A stretch of DNA of 48,080 bases from DUZB01 sp964407525 (GTDB lineage: Bacteria; Desulfobacterota; DSM-4660; Desulfatiglandales; Desulfatiglandaceae): contig CAYOWC010000008.1 in assembly GCA_964407525.1 (NCBI GenBank), forward strand, positions 1-48,080. The letters run 5' to 3'. The translations under genes were made by a program, and so were the position numbers. The notes beneath the pieces were generated by a model, which worked only from the letters and a program-made list of their open reading frames with translations, did no database searches and was not told the DNA's origin. Below, in pieces: positions 1 to 7,790 of this stretch; position 1 is the first letter of the stretch, and each line of letters starts with the position of its first letter.

Positions 1-86
1 GCACTTTCTAATCCGGACCTTTCGACCTATCTCCAATTCAATAAAATCGTTTTTTCTCTAACAACCCCATAAAAACACGAAGCCGG

Positions 87-146
87 ATTACCACTTCGTA
101 ATTCATATTACCAACTCGTAACCCATATTCCCAAGTTCCGAGGGTA
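87..146. repeat. three imperfect 20-bp tandem repeats, possible enhancer (UAS)
   Basis: Copies begin at 87, 107 and 127. The first two share the pattern ATTACCA..TCGTAA..CAT with about 16 of 20 matches, and the third is degenerate. They lie about 105-165 bp upstream of the sigma-54 -24 element, where enhancer-binding activators usually bind. Function is inferred from position. They could instead be another of the degenerate word-repeat spacers common in this window. Confidence 0.4.
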
Positions 147-246
147 TTTCATCAAAATATGGGAAATCCACTCCCGTCTAAAAATATTCCCCCCTGTAAC
201 CTTCTGTTATTTAATGATCTTTTTTATTTTCCCTAAAAAGCCTATT

Positions 247-266
247 TTCGGCACATAACTTGCTTT
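247..266 (+). promoter_or_regulatory. candidate sigma-54 (RpoN) -24/-12 promoter
   Basis: The sequence CGGCAC-ataac-TTGCT at 249-264 fits the consensus TGGCAC-N5-TTGCW except for the first base. The invariant GG (250-251) and GC (262-263) are separated by exactly 10 bp. The predicted start is near 275, which would give a leader of about 120 nt before the micro-ORF at 398. Sigma-54 control of benzoate genes is established in Geobacter, and sigma-54 regulators are numerous in Syntrophus. Whether this transcript reaches the SDR gene at 929 is unknown. Confidence 0.55.
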
Positions 267-397
267 CATTGCAGGCAGGAACAAACAAGAAGTGGGTTGA
301 TTAAGATACAAAACCATCAACCGCTCACCAAGAATCTGCGCATGGGCTGTTGGGGAAATTTTTCACATTCACTGTTTATTTCGGAAGGAGGAGCGCA

Positions 398-478
398 ATG
401 GGAAAATTATGGAATTTCTGTATTAATATGCTCTGTATGTTTGGTTTTCTCTATGTACTGGTAGCACTGATATCTTAA
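398..478 (+). CDS. putative 26-residue membrane micro-protein
   Basis: A short ORF opens with ATG at 398 and ends with TAA at 476-478. A perfect Shine-Dalgarno AAGGAGG lies at 385-391, six bases ahead of the start. The peptide has a charged or polar start (MGKLWN) followed by one hydrophobic stretch (MFGFLYVLVALI), as expected for a single-pass inner-membrane micro-protein. It lies about 120 bp downstream of a candidate sigma-54 start site and is the first possible gene ahead of the benzoyl-CoA cluster. I do not recognise it. It may be a membrane regulator or accessory subunit, or a leader peptide. The strong ribosome-binding site is the main support. Confidence 0.5.
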   Translation: MGKLWNFCINMLCMFGFLYVLVALIS

Positions 479-825
479 AGGAATCCATTCAGGTGAAATG
501 GAAGTGCACCATCCCAGTAGCATTTTAGGACCACTCGGAAAAACCTCTGTCTGTTTATCACCCTCTGACTTCCTCCTATTGATTCTGCTATTTGAAATTC
601 TCCAATCTGTTCACACGCAATCCTCATTATGGTTATTTCTCCCATAATGAGCGTTGCTGTGCTGTTCTCCAGTCGCAATTATCATTGTTAAAAGATATCC
701 TGCGGGAAGGCTCTTGCAAAGCGTCCGTTTGATGGGTTCCGCCCTAAAAAGTCGCAACAAGATGCCACTCACACAGGGTTTACTGTAAAGCAGAGTCTAT
801 AATGATAATTACTGACTGTTTTCAC

Positions 826-854
826 TTGACACGAATACATTCATAATGTAGTTA
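826..854 (+). promoter_or_regulatory. sigma-70-type promoter of the SDR-had-bamA genes
   Basis: A consensus -35 TTGACA lies at 826-831. A 17-bp spacer leads to a poor -10 (TAGTTA, 849-854). Expected initiation is near 861, giving a leader of about 68 nt to the ATG at 929. The weak -10 is embedded in a perfect palindrome, which suggests it is regulated. Confidence 0.5.
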
Positions 855-860
855 CATTAT
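843..860. promoter_or_regulatory. operator-like palindrome overlapping the -10
   Basis: This is a perfect 8-bp inverted repeat, ATAATGTA-gt-TACATTAT. It covers the predicted -10 element, the classic position for a TetR-, MarR- or GntR-type repressor. No regulator gene lies in the window. Confidence 0.5.
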
Positions 861-861
861 A

Positions 862-886
862 GCCATAATTCAAAATGAATAATGGC
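862..886. promoter_or_regulatory. second inverted repeat in the 5' leader
   Basis: Arms of 11 bp (GCCATAATTCA and TGAATAATGGC) match in 10 of 11 positions around an AAA centre. The repeat begins one base after the first palindrome. It could be a second operator or an RNA hairpin at the 5' end of the transcript. Confidence 0.4.
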
Positions 887-928
887 CGGTAAATGGGGTT
901 TCTGCACTTCATAAAGAGAGGTTAACAA

Positions 929-1681
929 ATGAGATTAAAAGATAAAGTTGCATTGGTTACCGGAAGCAGCCGGGGTGTAGGTAGAGCTGTTGCCCTTGGC
1001 TTTGCCGAAGAAGGCGCAAAGCTGCTTATTAACTATACCTCTAATGAGAAGGCCGCAAATGAGGTTGTGAAAGCCGTTCAAGCCCTGGGAAGCGAAGCCG
1101 TCGCCGTTAAAGCGGACGTGGCCCAAAAAACAGAGGCCGAAAAGCTGGTTGGGGCTGCGGTAGAGACATTTGGAAAACTGGATATTCTCGTGAACAATGC
1201 GGGATTCACTCGCCCATCGCTGATGCTTAAAATGACTGAGGACCAGTGGGATCAGGTAGTGGATATCCATCTAAAGGGGGCATTTCTCTGCGCACAGGCC
1301 GCGGGCCTGCAGATGAAAGAACAGAAGAGCGGAAAAATCATCAATGTCACGTCCGTAGCCGGGCTGGTTGGCACTGTCGGCCAGATCAATTACAGTGCGG
1401 CAAAAGGGGGACTCCTCAGTATGACCAAGTCGATTGCCCGTGAGCTTGCCCGCTATAACGTCTGCTGTAATGTTATATCGCTGGGCATTGTGGCCACCGA
1501 TATGACGAAAAAGATTCGATCGGACGAAAAACTGAAAGAAATCTATATGAACCGAATCCTTCTGAAACGTTTTGCCGAGCCCAAAGACATTTCTCCTGCC
1601 TTCGCATTTCTGGCTTCGGATGAAAGCAATTATATCACAGGCCAGTTGCTCTGTGTCGACGGTGGCTATGGCATGATTTAG
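929..1681 (+). CDS. short-chain dehydrogenase/reductase, FabG-like
   Basis: A classical SDR of 250 residues. It has the Rossmann motif TGSSRGVG (residues 11-18), NNAG (89-92), a catalytic Ser-142, the YSAAK motif with Tyr-155 and Lys-159, and a C-terminal GQLLCVDGG signature. The family reduces or oxidises 3-oxoacyl/3-hydroxyacyl thioesters with NAD(P)H in the cytoplasm. It is followed after 42 bp by had, then bamA, and shares their promoter. Because BamA releases 3-hydroxypimelyl-CoA, this enzyme is a good candidate for the 3-hydroxypimelyl-CoA dehydrogenase that follows it, but that substrate is an inference. A generic FabG role is the alternative. A GAGAGG ribosome-binding site precedes the ATG. 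Confidence 0.85.
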   Translation: MRLKDKVALVTGSSRGVGRAVALGFAEEGAKLLINYTSNEKAANEVVKAVQALGSEAVAVKADVAQKTEAEKLVGAAVETFGKLDILVNNAGFTRPSLMLKMTEDQWDQVVDIHLKGAFLCAQAAGLQMKEQKSGKIINVTSVAGLVGTVGQINYSAAKGGLLSMTKSIARELARYNVCCNVISLGIVATDMTKKIRSDEKLKEIYMNRILLKRFAEPKDISPAFAFLASDESNYITGQLLCVDGGYGMI

Positions 1682-1723
1682 CACATAGAAACAAACGCTT
1701 ATCAAATAACAAGGAGGACAAGA

Positions 1724-2824
1724 ATGTCAATGCCGGAAAAAATACAAACCTGGCAGATGGTCCAGCCCACAATACGCGACAAGGAAACCGGAGACGTCAC
1801 ACCAGGAAAACTCGAAAAAACCGAAATACCCGTGCCCGAACTCCAGCCGGGGGAAGTATTGGTGGAAGTAGCCGGTTGTGGCATATGCCATACGGACCTT
1901 GGATATTTTTATGACGGCGTCCCAACCGTTAACAAACCCCCTATGACATTGGGGCATGAAATTTCCGGAACCGTAGTAGCCGGGGACGAAGAATGGGTCG
2001 GAAAGGAAGTTCTGATCCCGGCGGTCATGCCTTGCCGAAAATGCCATCTCTGTAAAACACGAAGAGGCAATCGATGTTTGAACCAGAAAATGCCCGGCAA
2101 CAGCATGGGTATCTACGGCGGTTTTTCCAGTCACATCCCTGTGCCCAGTATCGACCTCTGTGAAATAAAAAACCGGGGGGATATCCCTTTGGAACACCTT
2201 GCTGTTGTCGCCGATGCAGCCACAACGCCCTACCAGGCCGCAAAACGTGCTCAACTCGAACCGGGGGATAATGTTATTGTTATCGGCGTCGGGGGCGTCG
2301 GCCAGTACATGGTACAAATAGCCAAAGCGCTGGGCGCAGGCACGGTTATTGCCATTGATATTGCTGAAGACCGGCTGGAAAAAATGCTCTCATACGGCGC
2401 GGACTTCTTTATCAACAGCAGAGACAAGAGCCCAAGGGATGTTTCCGGTGAGTTCAAAGCCATCAGGAAGCAGAATGGTCTTCCCGCCTATGGTTGGAAG
2501 ATTTTTGAGGTAACAGGCTCAAAGCCCGGGCAAGAGACAGCACTGTCACTTCTGGGTTTCACTGGAAAGCTGATCGTGGTGGGCTTCGGCATGGCAAAAG
2601 TAAATTACTCTATCAGCAGGCTTATGGCTTTTGACGCCGAAATGATTGGCACCTGGGCCTGTTTACCGGAATACTACCCCGCGGTTATGGACATGGTGCT
2701 TTCAAAGCGGGTCGACATAGAGCCTTTTGTTCAAACACGGCCCATGAGCACCATTAAAGAGTCATTTGAAGAAGCGCACAGCGCGTCTCCGGAAAAACGC
2801 ATCGTTCTTATTCCGGATTTCTAA
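1724..2824 (+). CDS. had: 6-hydroxycyclohex-1-ene-1-carbonyl-CoA dehydrogenase
   Basis: A zinc-containing medium-chain alcohol dehydrogenase of 366 residues. Catalytic zinc ligands include Cys-52 and His-78/Glu-79 (GHE). Four structural-zinc cysteines lie at 104, 107, 110 and 118. The NAD-binding motif GVGGVG is at 188-193. The N-terminal blocks QPTI.DKE.G and CHTDLGYFYDGVPTV match Had of Thauera and BamQ of Geobacter as I remember them. The reaction is NAD-dependent oxidation of 6-hydroxycyclohex-1-ene-1-carbonyl-CoA to the 6-oxo compound, the second step after benzoyl-CoA ring reduction. A strong AAGGAGG precedes the ATG. Its neighbours bamA (54 bp downstream) and dch perform the next and previous steps. 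Confidence 0.93.
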   Translation: MSMPEKIQTWQMVQPTIRDKETGDVTPGKLEKTEIPVPELQPGEVLVEVAGCGICHTDLGYFYDGVPTVNKPPMTLGHEISGTVVAGDEEWVGKEVLIPAVMPCRKCHLCKTRRGNRCLNQKMPGNSMGIYGGFSSHIPVPSIDLCEIKNRGDIPLEHLAVVADAATTPYQAAKRAQLEPGDNVIVIGVGGVGQYMVQIAKALGAGTVIAIDIAEDRLEKMLSYGADFFINSRDKSPRDVSGEFKAIRKQNGLPAYGWKIFEVTGSKPGQETALSLLGFTGKLIVVGFGMAKVNYSISRLMAFDAEMIGTWACLPEYYPAVMDMVLSKRVDIEPFVQTRPMSTIKESFEEAHSASPEKRIVLIPDF

Positions 2825-2878
2825 TCCACTGCGGGCGTAAAAATTTTGATTTTGAATAACGATAAGGAGATTTGAGAA

Positions 2879-4015
2879 ATGGCTTTAGAATGGATGCCAA
2901 GAGAAGATGGAATAAAGGATCATGCACTTCACACAGATGGTCACTGGGGAACGGAAGCTCCCTGCGTGGTTTACGAAAAACGCCCTTTGACAGATCCCAA
3001 GGGAAATGTGGTGGATGGACTTTACGTATCCTGGATTCGGTTGAACAACCCCAAACAGTACAACTCCTATACAACAGAGATGGTCAAAGGGGTCATTGCA
3101 GGTTTTGAAAACGCCTCCCTGGATCGTAGCGTGGTTGCAGTCGTGTTCACAGGCACGGGCCCCTTCGCCTTCTGTACCGGTGGAAACACTAAGGAATATA
3201 GTGAGTTTTACAGTCTGCGCTGCGATGAATACGGACAGTATATGGAACTGTTTAATCACATGGTGGATGCCATTCTGGCCTGCAAGAAACCGGTCATCTG
3301 CAGAGTTAACGGCATGAGAGTTGCCGGCGGCCAGGAAATCGGCATGGCCTGCGACCTGGCCATTTCATCTGACCTGGCCATATTCGGTCAGGCAGGCCCA
3401 AAACACGGTTCTGCCCCTGTGGGCGGTGCTTCGGACTTCCTTCCCTGGTATCTCAGCATTGAAGACGCCATGTGGAACTGCATCTCTTGCGAGATGTGGT
3501 CCGCCTACAAGATGAAAACGAAAAACCTCATTAGCAAATGCGTGCAGGTCCTGAAGGTGGATGGGAAATGGGTGAGGAATCCAATGATCATCACCGACAA
3601 GTATGTAGATGATGGGGAAATCGTCTACGGTGAGTACAAAAAAGGTGAAGCAGCAAAAGAGGCACGGGCCTTTGTCAAGGAACATCAGGCCAACGCTGAT
3701 TTTGAGTTACTAGACAAGGAGGTTGACAAGATCGTATGGACATTTGCAAACCTCTTCCCCGGATGTCTCATCGAATCCATCGACAGTATTCGCCAGAAGA
3801 AAAAATTCTTCTGGGATACCATGAAGAATGCCCACAGGCACTGGCTGGCAGCCAACATGGGCGGCGAGGCCTTTTTAGGGTTTGGCGCCTTCAATACCAA
3901 GCGGATCACCGGCCAGGATACCGTCGACTTCATTAAGTTCCGACAGAATATCGCGGAATGCAAGACCTGGGATCTGGACATGTTTGCGGAAGTGCTTGGA
4001 AAACCCCAAGAATAA
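2879..4015 (+). CDS. bamA: 6-oxocyclohex-1-ene-1-carbonyl-CoA hydrolase (ring-opening)
   Basis: A crotonase-superfamily protein of 378 residues, the usual BamA/Oah length. It is longer than ordinary enoyl-CoA hydratases because of a C-terminal extension. Family-typical blocks include GPFAFCTGGNTKEYSEFY, NGMRVAGGQEIGMACDLA and FGQAGPKHGSAPVGGASDFLP. The enzyme adds water to the double bond and hydrolyses the C-C bond of 6-oxocyclohex-1-ene-1-carbonyl-CoA to give 3-hydroxypimelyl-CoA. It is the widely used marker gene for anaerobic aromatic degradation through benzoyl-CoA. It is translated from ATG with AAGGAGA upstream. A strong hairpin terminator follows the stop codon. Confidence 0.95.
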   Translation: MALEWMPREDGIKDHALHTDGHWGTEAPCVVYEKRPLTDPKGNVVDGLYVSWIRLNNPKQYNSYTTEMVKGVIAGFENASLDRSVVAVVFTGTGPFAFCTGGNTKEYSEFYSLRCDEYGQYMELFNHMVDAILACKKPVICRVNGMRVAGGQEIGMACDLAISSDLAIFGQAGPKHGSAPVGGASDFLPWYLSIEDAMWNCISCEMWSAYKMKTKNLISKCVQVLKVDGKWVRNPMIITDKYVDDGEIVYGEYKKGEAAKEARAFVKEHQANADFELLDKEVDKIVWTFANLFPGCLIESIDSIRQKKKFFWDTMKNAHRHWLAANMGGEAFLGFGAFNTKRITGQDTVDFIKFRQNIAECKTWDLDMFAEVLGKPQE

Positions 4016-4037
4016 CTGCTTTTCGAACGTCATTCTT

Positions 4038-4081
4038 ATGGCAGGTAGGGCGACCAGAACTGGCCTGCCTGCCATTTTTTT
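4038..4081 (+). terminator. Rho-independent terminator after bamA
   Basis: An 8-bp stem ATGGCAGG/CCTGCCAT, extended by an internal GG/CC, is followed by seven T residues (75-81 of the 4001 block). It sits between bamA and dch. It should therefore reduce read-through into dch, leaving dch either attenuated or separately expressed. Confidence 0.75.
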
Positions 4082-4161
4082 GGCGTTATCCGGGCGTTGA
4101 ACGGCTGGTTCGCGATGGCGTCGTAACAAAGCACTATAAGAATGAAAGGAGCTTGTACACC

Positions 4162-4929
4162 ATGGATTATAAAACTATTAAAGTCCAGATTGAAAATGGT
4201 TTGGGAACCATCACTTTAAACAGACCCCCGGTGAATGTCCTGAACATCGCCATGATGGAAGAAATCAACGAGGTACTGGCATCGTTGCAAGGCGAAAAGG
4301 ATCTGAAGGTAGTACTTTTTGACGCCGAAGGCAAATGCTTCTCCGCAGGCGTGGATGTGGGAGAACACATGGGTGATATGGCGCCGAAAATGATTGAGAC
4401 ATTTCACCGCATGTTCCGGCTTATGGACAGCCTGGGCATTCCAACCATAGCTTCGGTGTATGGTTCATGTCTGGGGGGAGGATGCGAACTGGCTGTTTTC
4501 TGTGACTTGGTCATTTCTTCCGAAGACGCCAAATATGGCCAGCCGGAAGTCATGGTAGGCGTGTTTCCACCTGTAGCCGCCCAGATAATGCCCCGTATCA
4601 TCGGTCGAAAGGCTGCCATGGAACTGATTCTATCGGGAAGAATTATCTCGGCTGAAGAAGCCAAAGGGATGGGGTTGATAAACAAAGTTGTCGCTAAGGA
4701 CGATTTGAATTCCGCCACACAGGATTTCATTAAGCCCTATCTCAAGTTGAGCGCTGAAGTCCTGAGAAAAACAAAAAAGGCCATTACGGTAGGTTTGATG
4801 GATGATTTCGAGCCTTCACTCAAGGTAATTGAAGATATCTACTTAGACGAGCTCATGCCCACGGCAGATGCCCAGGAAGGGCTGAATGCCTTCATGGAAA
4901 AACGCAAACCGGTCTGGAAAAACGAGTAA
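4162..4929 (+). CDS. dch: cyclohexa-1,5-diene-1-carbonyl-CoA hydratase
   Basis: A crotonase-family protein of 255 residues with the CoA-binding and oxyanion-hole segments FSAGVDVGEHM and SVYGSCLGGGCELAVFCD. It carries the family-typical phrase KYGQPEVMVGVFPP. Context and these motifs point to Dch/BamR, which hydrates the dienoyl-CoA formed by benzoyl-CoA reductase to 6-hydroxycyclohex-1-ene-1-carbonyl-CoA, the substrate of Had. The reading frame is open upstream to 3958. The ATG at 4162 is chosen because AAAGGAG precedes it and the upstream codons cover the bamA terminator. An ordinary enoyl-CoA hydratase is the alternative, but is less likely beside had and bamA. Confidence 0.88.
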   Translation: MDYKTIKVQIENGLGTITLNRPPVNVLNIAMMEEINEVLASLQGEKDLKVVLFDAEGKCFSAGVDVGEHMGDMAPKMIETFHRMFRLMDSLGIPTIASVYGSCLGGGCELAVFCDLVISSEDAKYGQPEVMVGVFPPVAAQIMPRIIGRKAAMELILSGRIISAEEAKGMGLINKVVAKDDLNSATQDFIKPYLKLSAEVLRKTKKAITVGLMDDFEPSLKVIEDIYLDELMPTADAQEGLNAFMEKRKPVWKNE

Positions 4930-5265
4930 CAAAAGTGCCTGCGATGCCGGGAAGGCATCGTGGGTACACCGGAATTCTTTCACACAAGCGGCCCTTCGGG
5001 CGTTTCGGAGAATGGGTACGTTTCACACAGAAAAAATAATGGCTGTTTTTTCGAATCGTCCGTTCCGATTCGAAAAAGGCTTTGCGGCCTTGGCGACTTT
5101 GCGGTTCAAAAACATATAACCACCTGAGGTTTCACACGAGCGTAGCCTCTGACCGGGAAAAATGGTCAGGCTGATCGAGAAGAAAACTTCCAAAATGAGG
5201 TTTCAGGTGTCAGTGTTTGGGGCACCCAGTTTCAAGTTTCAAATTTCCAGTTTCTAAATGTAGTT
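4930..5265. other. 336-bp convergent intergenic region with hairpins and word repeats
   Basis: No gene is visible. The region separates the convergent dch and acn genes. It holds a 7-bp hairpin at 4942-4960 (CGATGCC/GGCATCG) and a 12-bp perfect hairpin at 47-58/66-77 of the 5001 block (TTTTTCGAATCG with its complement). The phrase TTTCACAC(A/G)AG occurs near 4978, 5131 and 5267, and a TTTCAAGTTTCAAATTTCC run lies near 5230. Either hairpin might end transcription, but neither has a canonical T-tract. Confidence 0.5.
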
Positions 5266-7527
5266 TCACACGAGCTCCCGGGTGCTGTTTAACGCGGAAC
5301 CAGCCCTGAACCATCCGATCTGTTCGTCATTCAGGGTATGCCGGAAATTCATAGGAATTATCTTTCCATTTTTCCGTGTGAGGGTACACTTGACGATGCT
5401 GTCTGGTTTTAAATCCGAAAGCCCGACGAAACTCATTCTGTCGTCCATTTCGATGGCATCATAATCGGTTTTATCTTCAAAGGTCAGGGGAAGAATCCCC
5501 TGTTTTTTCAAATTTGCTTCGTGGATTCGTGCAAACGACCTGGCACACACTGCCTTTGCCCCCAAAAATCTCGGGCTCATAGCTGCATGCTCGCGGCTTG
5601 ACCCCTCGCCGTAATTCTCATCCCCGATAATCACAAAACCCCCGGCATTTTCTTTATAAAAAGCGGCAAGGTCAGGAAATTTCACATGCGTGGCGCCTGA
5701 AAAGGAATTTGTGCCATGGCCGGTCTCTCCCGTAAAACCGTTTACAGCTCCTTCAAGCATATTCCGTGAGATATTGGCAAGGTGCCCCCTGTATTTGAGC
5801 CATTTTCCCCCGGGAGATATGTGGTCCGTGGTGGTCTTGCCTTTTGTTTTCACCAGAATCGGGAGGTCCAGAAAATCATGTCCATCCCATTTCCCAAACG
5901 GCTCAAGCAGTTGGAGTCTTTCCGACTCCGGGTCGATCAGGATTTCTATCTTGTCCCCGTCCTCAAGAGGGGAAACATACCCCTCTTTGGATATCACCAT
6001 GCCCCCAGGCGGCAAGGCAGGAGTCTCGGGAGGTTTCAGTTTGAACGGTACTCCATCAGCACCTTTGAGGAAATCGGATTGCGGATCAAACCCCACATCT
6101 CCGGAAAGAGCAAGAACCGTTGCCATTGAAGGGGATGTGAGGAAAGCCCGGGTTTCCGGATTGGCATCATTTCTCCCCCTGAAATTCCTGTTGAAGGTAG
6201 TCATAAGGCAATTGGGCAGATGCTCTTTGAAGTCTCCTCGATCCCACTGGCCGATGCACGGGCCGCACGAAGCAGCCAACAGAACTGCCCCCGCCTCCAG
6301 GATCTTGTCCAGAACACCATCCCGCTTAATGGTTTCATACACCTGTTGAGAACCTGGGGACAACATGAATGGAACTTGTGCTTTCAGACCATGCCTGCCC
6401 GCCTGTTCCAGAATATCCGCCGCGGCACAAAGGTCTGAATAGGAAGAGTTTGTACATGATCCAAGCAACACAGTGGACACTCTCAACGGCCAGTTTTCAC
6501 GAATTGCAAGGTCTTTGAATTCCCGGACACTCGTAACCCTGTCGGGGCTGAATGGCCCCGCGTGGGCCGGTTCAACAGCACTGAGATCGATTTCCACGAC
6601 CTGCTCATAGACTTTCTCGGGATGCGTCAAACACATTTGATCCTGGGAAAGCAGATCGGCAACGGATTTTGCCCACTCGGCATGCTCCACTCTTCCTACA
6701 TTTCGAAGATATTCATCCATCGATTTATCATACACAAAAACCGACGTAGTCGCGCCAAGTTCCGCTCCCATATTGGTAATCGTAGCTTTTTGCGTGGCGG
6801 ATAGAAACCTGGCGCCTTCTCCAAAATATTCAAAAATTTTGCCCGTTCCTCCCTTTACTGTAAACCTTCTAAGCATTTCGAGAATTACATCTTTCGCGGA
6901 AGCCCATCCCCTAAGCGTTCCCGTAAGTCTTACACCCACAACAGACGGGGTCATGGTTTCCCAGGGAAGCCCGGCCATAACCTCAGCGGCGTCTGCTCCC
7001 CCTACTCCCATGGCGAGCATACCCAACCCTCCCGCATTGGGAGTATGCGAATCCGTTCCTATCATCATGGCGCCGGGAACCGCATAATTCTCGAAAAGCA
7101 CCTGATGAATGATGCCCGAACCAGGTCCCCAGAAACCTATGCCGAATTTGGAGGCAGCGGAAGAAAGGAAATCATAAATCTCTCTGTTGCTGATCAAGGC
7201 CTTCTTCAGATCGGCTTCCGAACCTTCACGCGCCCTTAAAAGGTGGTCACAATGGATAGTAGCCGGAACCCCGGTTTTCTGATGCCCAGCCTGCATGAAC
7301 TGCAACATGGCCATTTGGGCGGTAGCATCCTGCATAGCCACCCTATCCGGCAGGAGACGTATCCCATCCTTCCCCGGCATTTTTATTCCTTGGGACGCGC
7401 CGGGTTCTTCATGTAGAAAGAGTATTTTTTCGGTATAACACAATCCTCTGCCAAGCATTTTCCGTTTTTCGGAAAGAATCGTTTTCGCCTTTGTTTCGTC
7501 AAATCTATTTTGCATCATTTTCTCCAT
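5266..7527 (-). CDS. acn: aconitate hydratase (mitochondrial-type)
   Basis: A full-length aconitase of about 753 residues. [4Fe-4S] ligands lie in GSCTNSSYSD and in SCGPCIGQW. TDSHTPNAGG and the swivel-domain GDENYGEGSSREHAA provide substrate-binding residues. It isomerises citrate and isocitrate in the cytoplasm. The compact length and the single C-terminal swivel domain fit the AcnA/mitochondrial aconitase type rather than AcnB. The start is ambiguous: GTG at 7533, ATG at 7527 and ATG-ATG at 7518/7515 are all possible. ATG 7527 follows AGGTGA closely. The gene is divergent from icd, with a palindromic repeat element between the two. Confidence 0.93.
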   Translation of the reverse strand: MEKMMQNRFDETKAKTILSEKRKMLGRGLCYTEKILFLHEEPGASQGIKMPGKDGIRLLPDRVAMQDATAQMAMLQFMQAGHQKTGVPATIHCDHLLRAREGSEADLKKALISNREIYDFLSSAASKFGIGFWGPGSGIIHQVLFENYAVPGAMMIGTDSHTPNAGGLGMLAMGVGGADAAEVMAGLPWETMTPSVVGVRLTGTLRGWASAKDVILEMLRRFTVKGGTGKIFEYFGEGARFLSATQKATITNMGAELGATTSVFVYDKSMDEYLRNVGRVEHAEWAKSVADLLSQDQMCLTHPEKVYEQVVEIDLSAVEPAHAGPFSPDRVTSVREFKDLAIRENWPLRVSTVLLGSCTNSSYSDLCAAADILEQAGRHGLKAQVPFMLSPGSQQVYETIKRDGVLDKILEAGAVLLAASCGPCIGQWDRGDFKEHLPNCLMTTFNRNFRGRNDANPETRAFLTSPSMATVLALSGDVGFDPQSDFLKGADGVPFKLKPPETPALPPGGMVISKEGYVSPLEDGDKIEILIDPESERLQLLEPFGKWDGHDFLDLPILVKTKGKTTTDHISPGGKWLKYRGHLANISRNMLEGAVNGFTGETGHGTNSFSGATHVKFPDLAAFYKENAGGFVIIGDENYGEGSSREHAAMSPRFLGAKAVCARSFARIHEANLKKQGILPLTFEDKTDYDAIEMDDRMSFVGLSDLKPDSIVKCTLTRKNGKIIPMNFRHTLNDEQIGWFRAGSALNSTRELV

Positions 7528-7530
7528 TTT

Positions 7531-7692
7531 CACCTAAAAGAGCAATTAGCTGTTAGCTATTAGGGACACAATATCAGCTATTTACGGTGCAATACGGTAG
7601 CACAAAAAAAAGATAGCCCCAATTTGGGGAAAAGACATGCAAATATCTGAGATCTTTAAGCTAACGGCTAATAGCTAAAAGTTAATTGCAGG
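7531..7692. repeat. dispersed palindromic element, copy 1
   Basis: The ends are inverted: 7542-7563 reads GCAATTAGCTGTTAGCTATT with AG following, and the complement of 7669-7690 agrees in about 20 of 22 positions. The interior carries CAATAT...TTTACGG, shared with the copy at 44422-44596. Both copies also begin with CACCTAAAAG. It fills the space between acn and icd and contributes the acn start region. No coding capacity is seen. Confidence 0.7.
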
Positions 7693-7790
7693 CTTTAGAT
7701 CTCACATGCCGGTTCGTTTCTTCTTGGCGTAGTCCCGTTTAATGGTTAAGATAGTGGAAAGGAATTCATGGTACAAGGAGAAAAATACCA

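Larger units (their letters stand above)
479..928. other. 450-bp non-coding region ahead of SDR gene
   Basis: No convincing gene is visible. A 67-codon minus-strand ORF lies inside (475-678) but lacks a recognisable family. The last 110 bp carry the promoter and paired palindromes described separately. The remainder shows no clear structure. Confidence 0.5.

Noticed and set aside
475..678. 67-codon minus-strand ORF between the micro-ORF and the SDR gene
   Set aside because: No recognisable family, no convincing ribosome-binding site for the first start, and it overlaps the end of the better supported micro-ORF. It might be a gene remnant, but this cannot be supported.
3958..4161. Upstream extension of the dch frame into bamA
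   Set aside because: The extension runs through the bamA end and its terminator hairpin. The ATG at 4162 has a ribosome-binding site and the expected N-terminus.
5046..5077. 12-bp perfect hairpin as an intrinsic terminator of dch or acn
   Set aside because: The stem is A/T rich at its base and is not followed by a separate T-tract in either direction. It is retained only as a structural note in the intergenic entry.
5690..6349. 219-codon plus-strand ORF antisense to aconitase
   Set aside because: The opposite strand encodes conserved aconitase motifs throughout. This frame has no recognisable domain.
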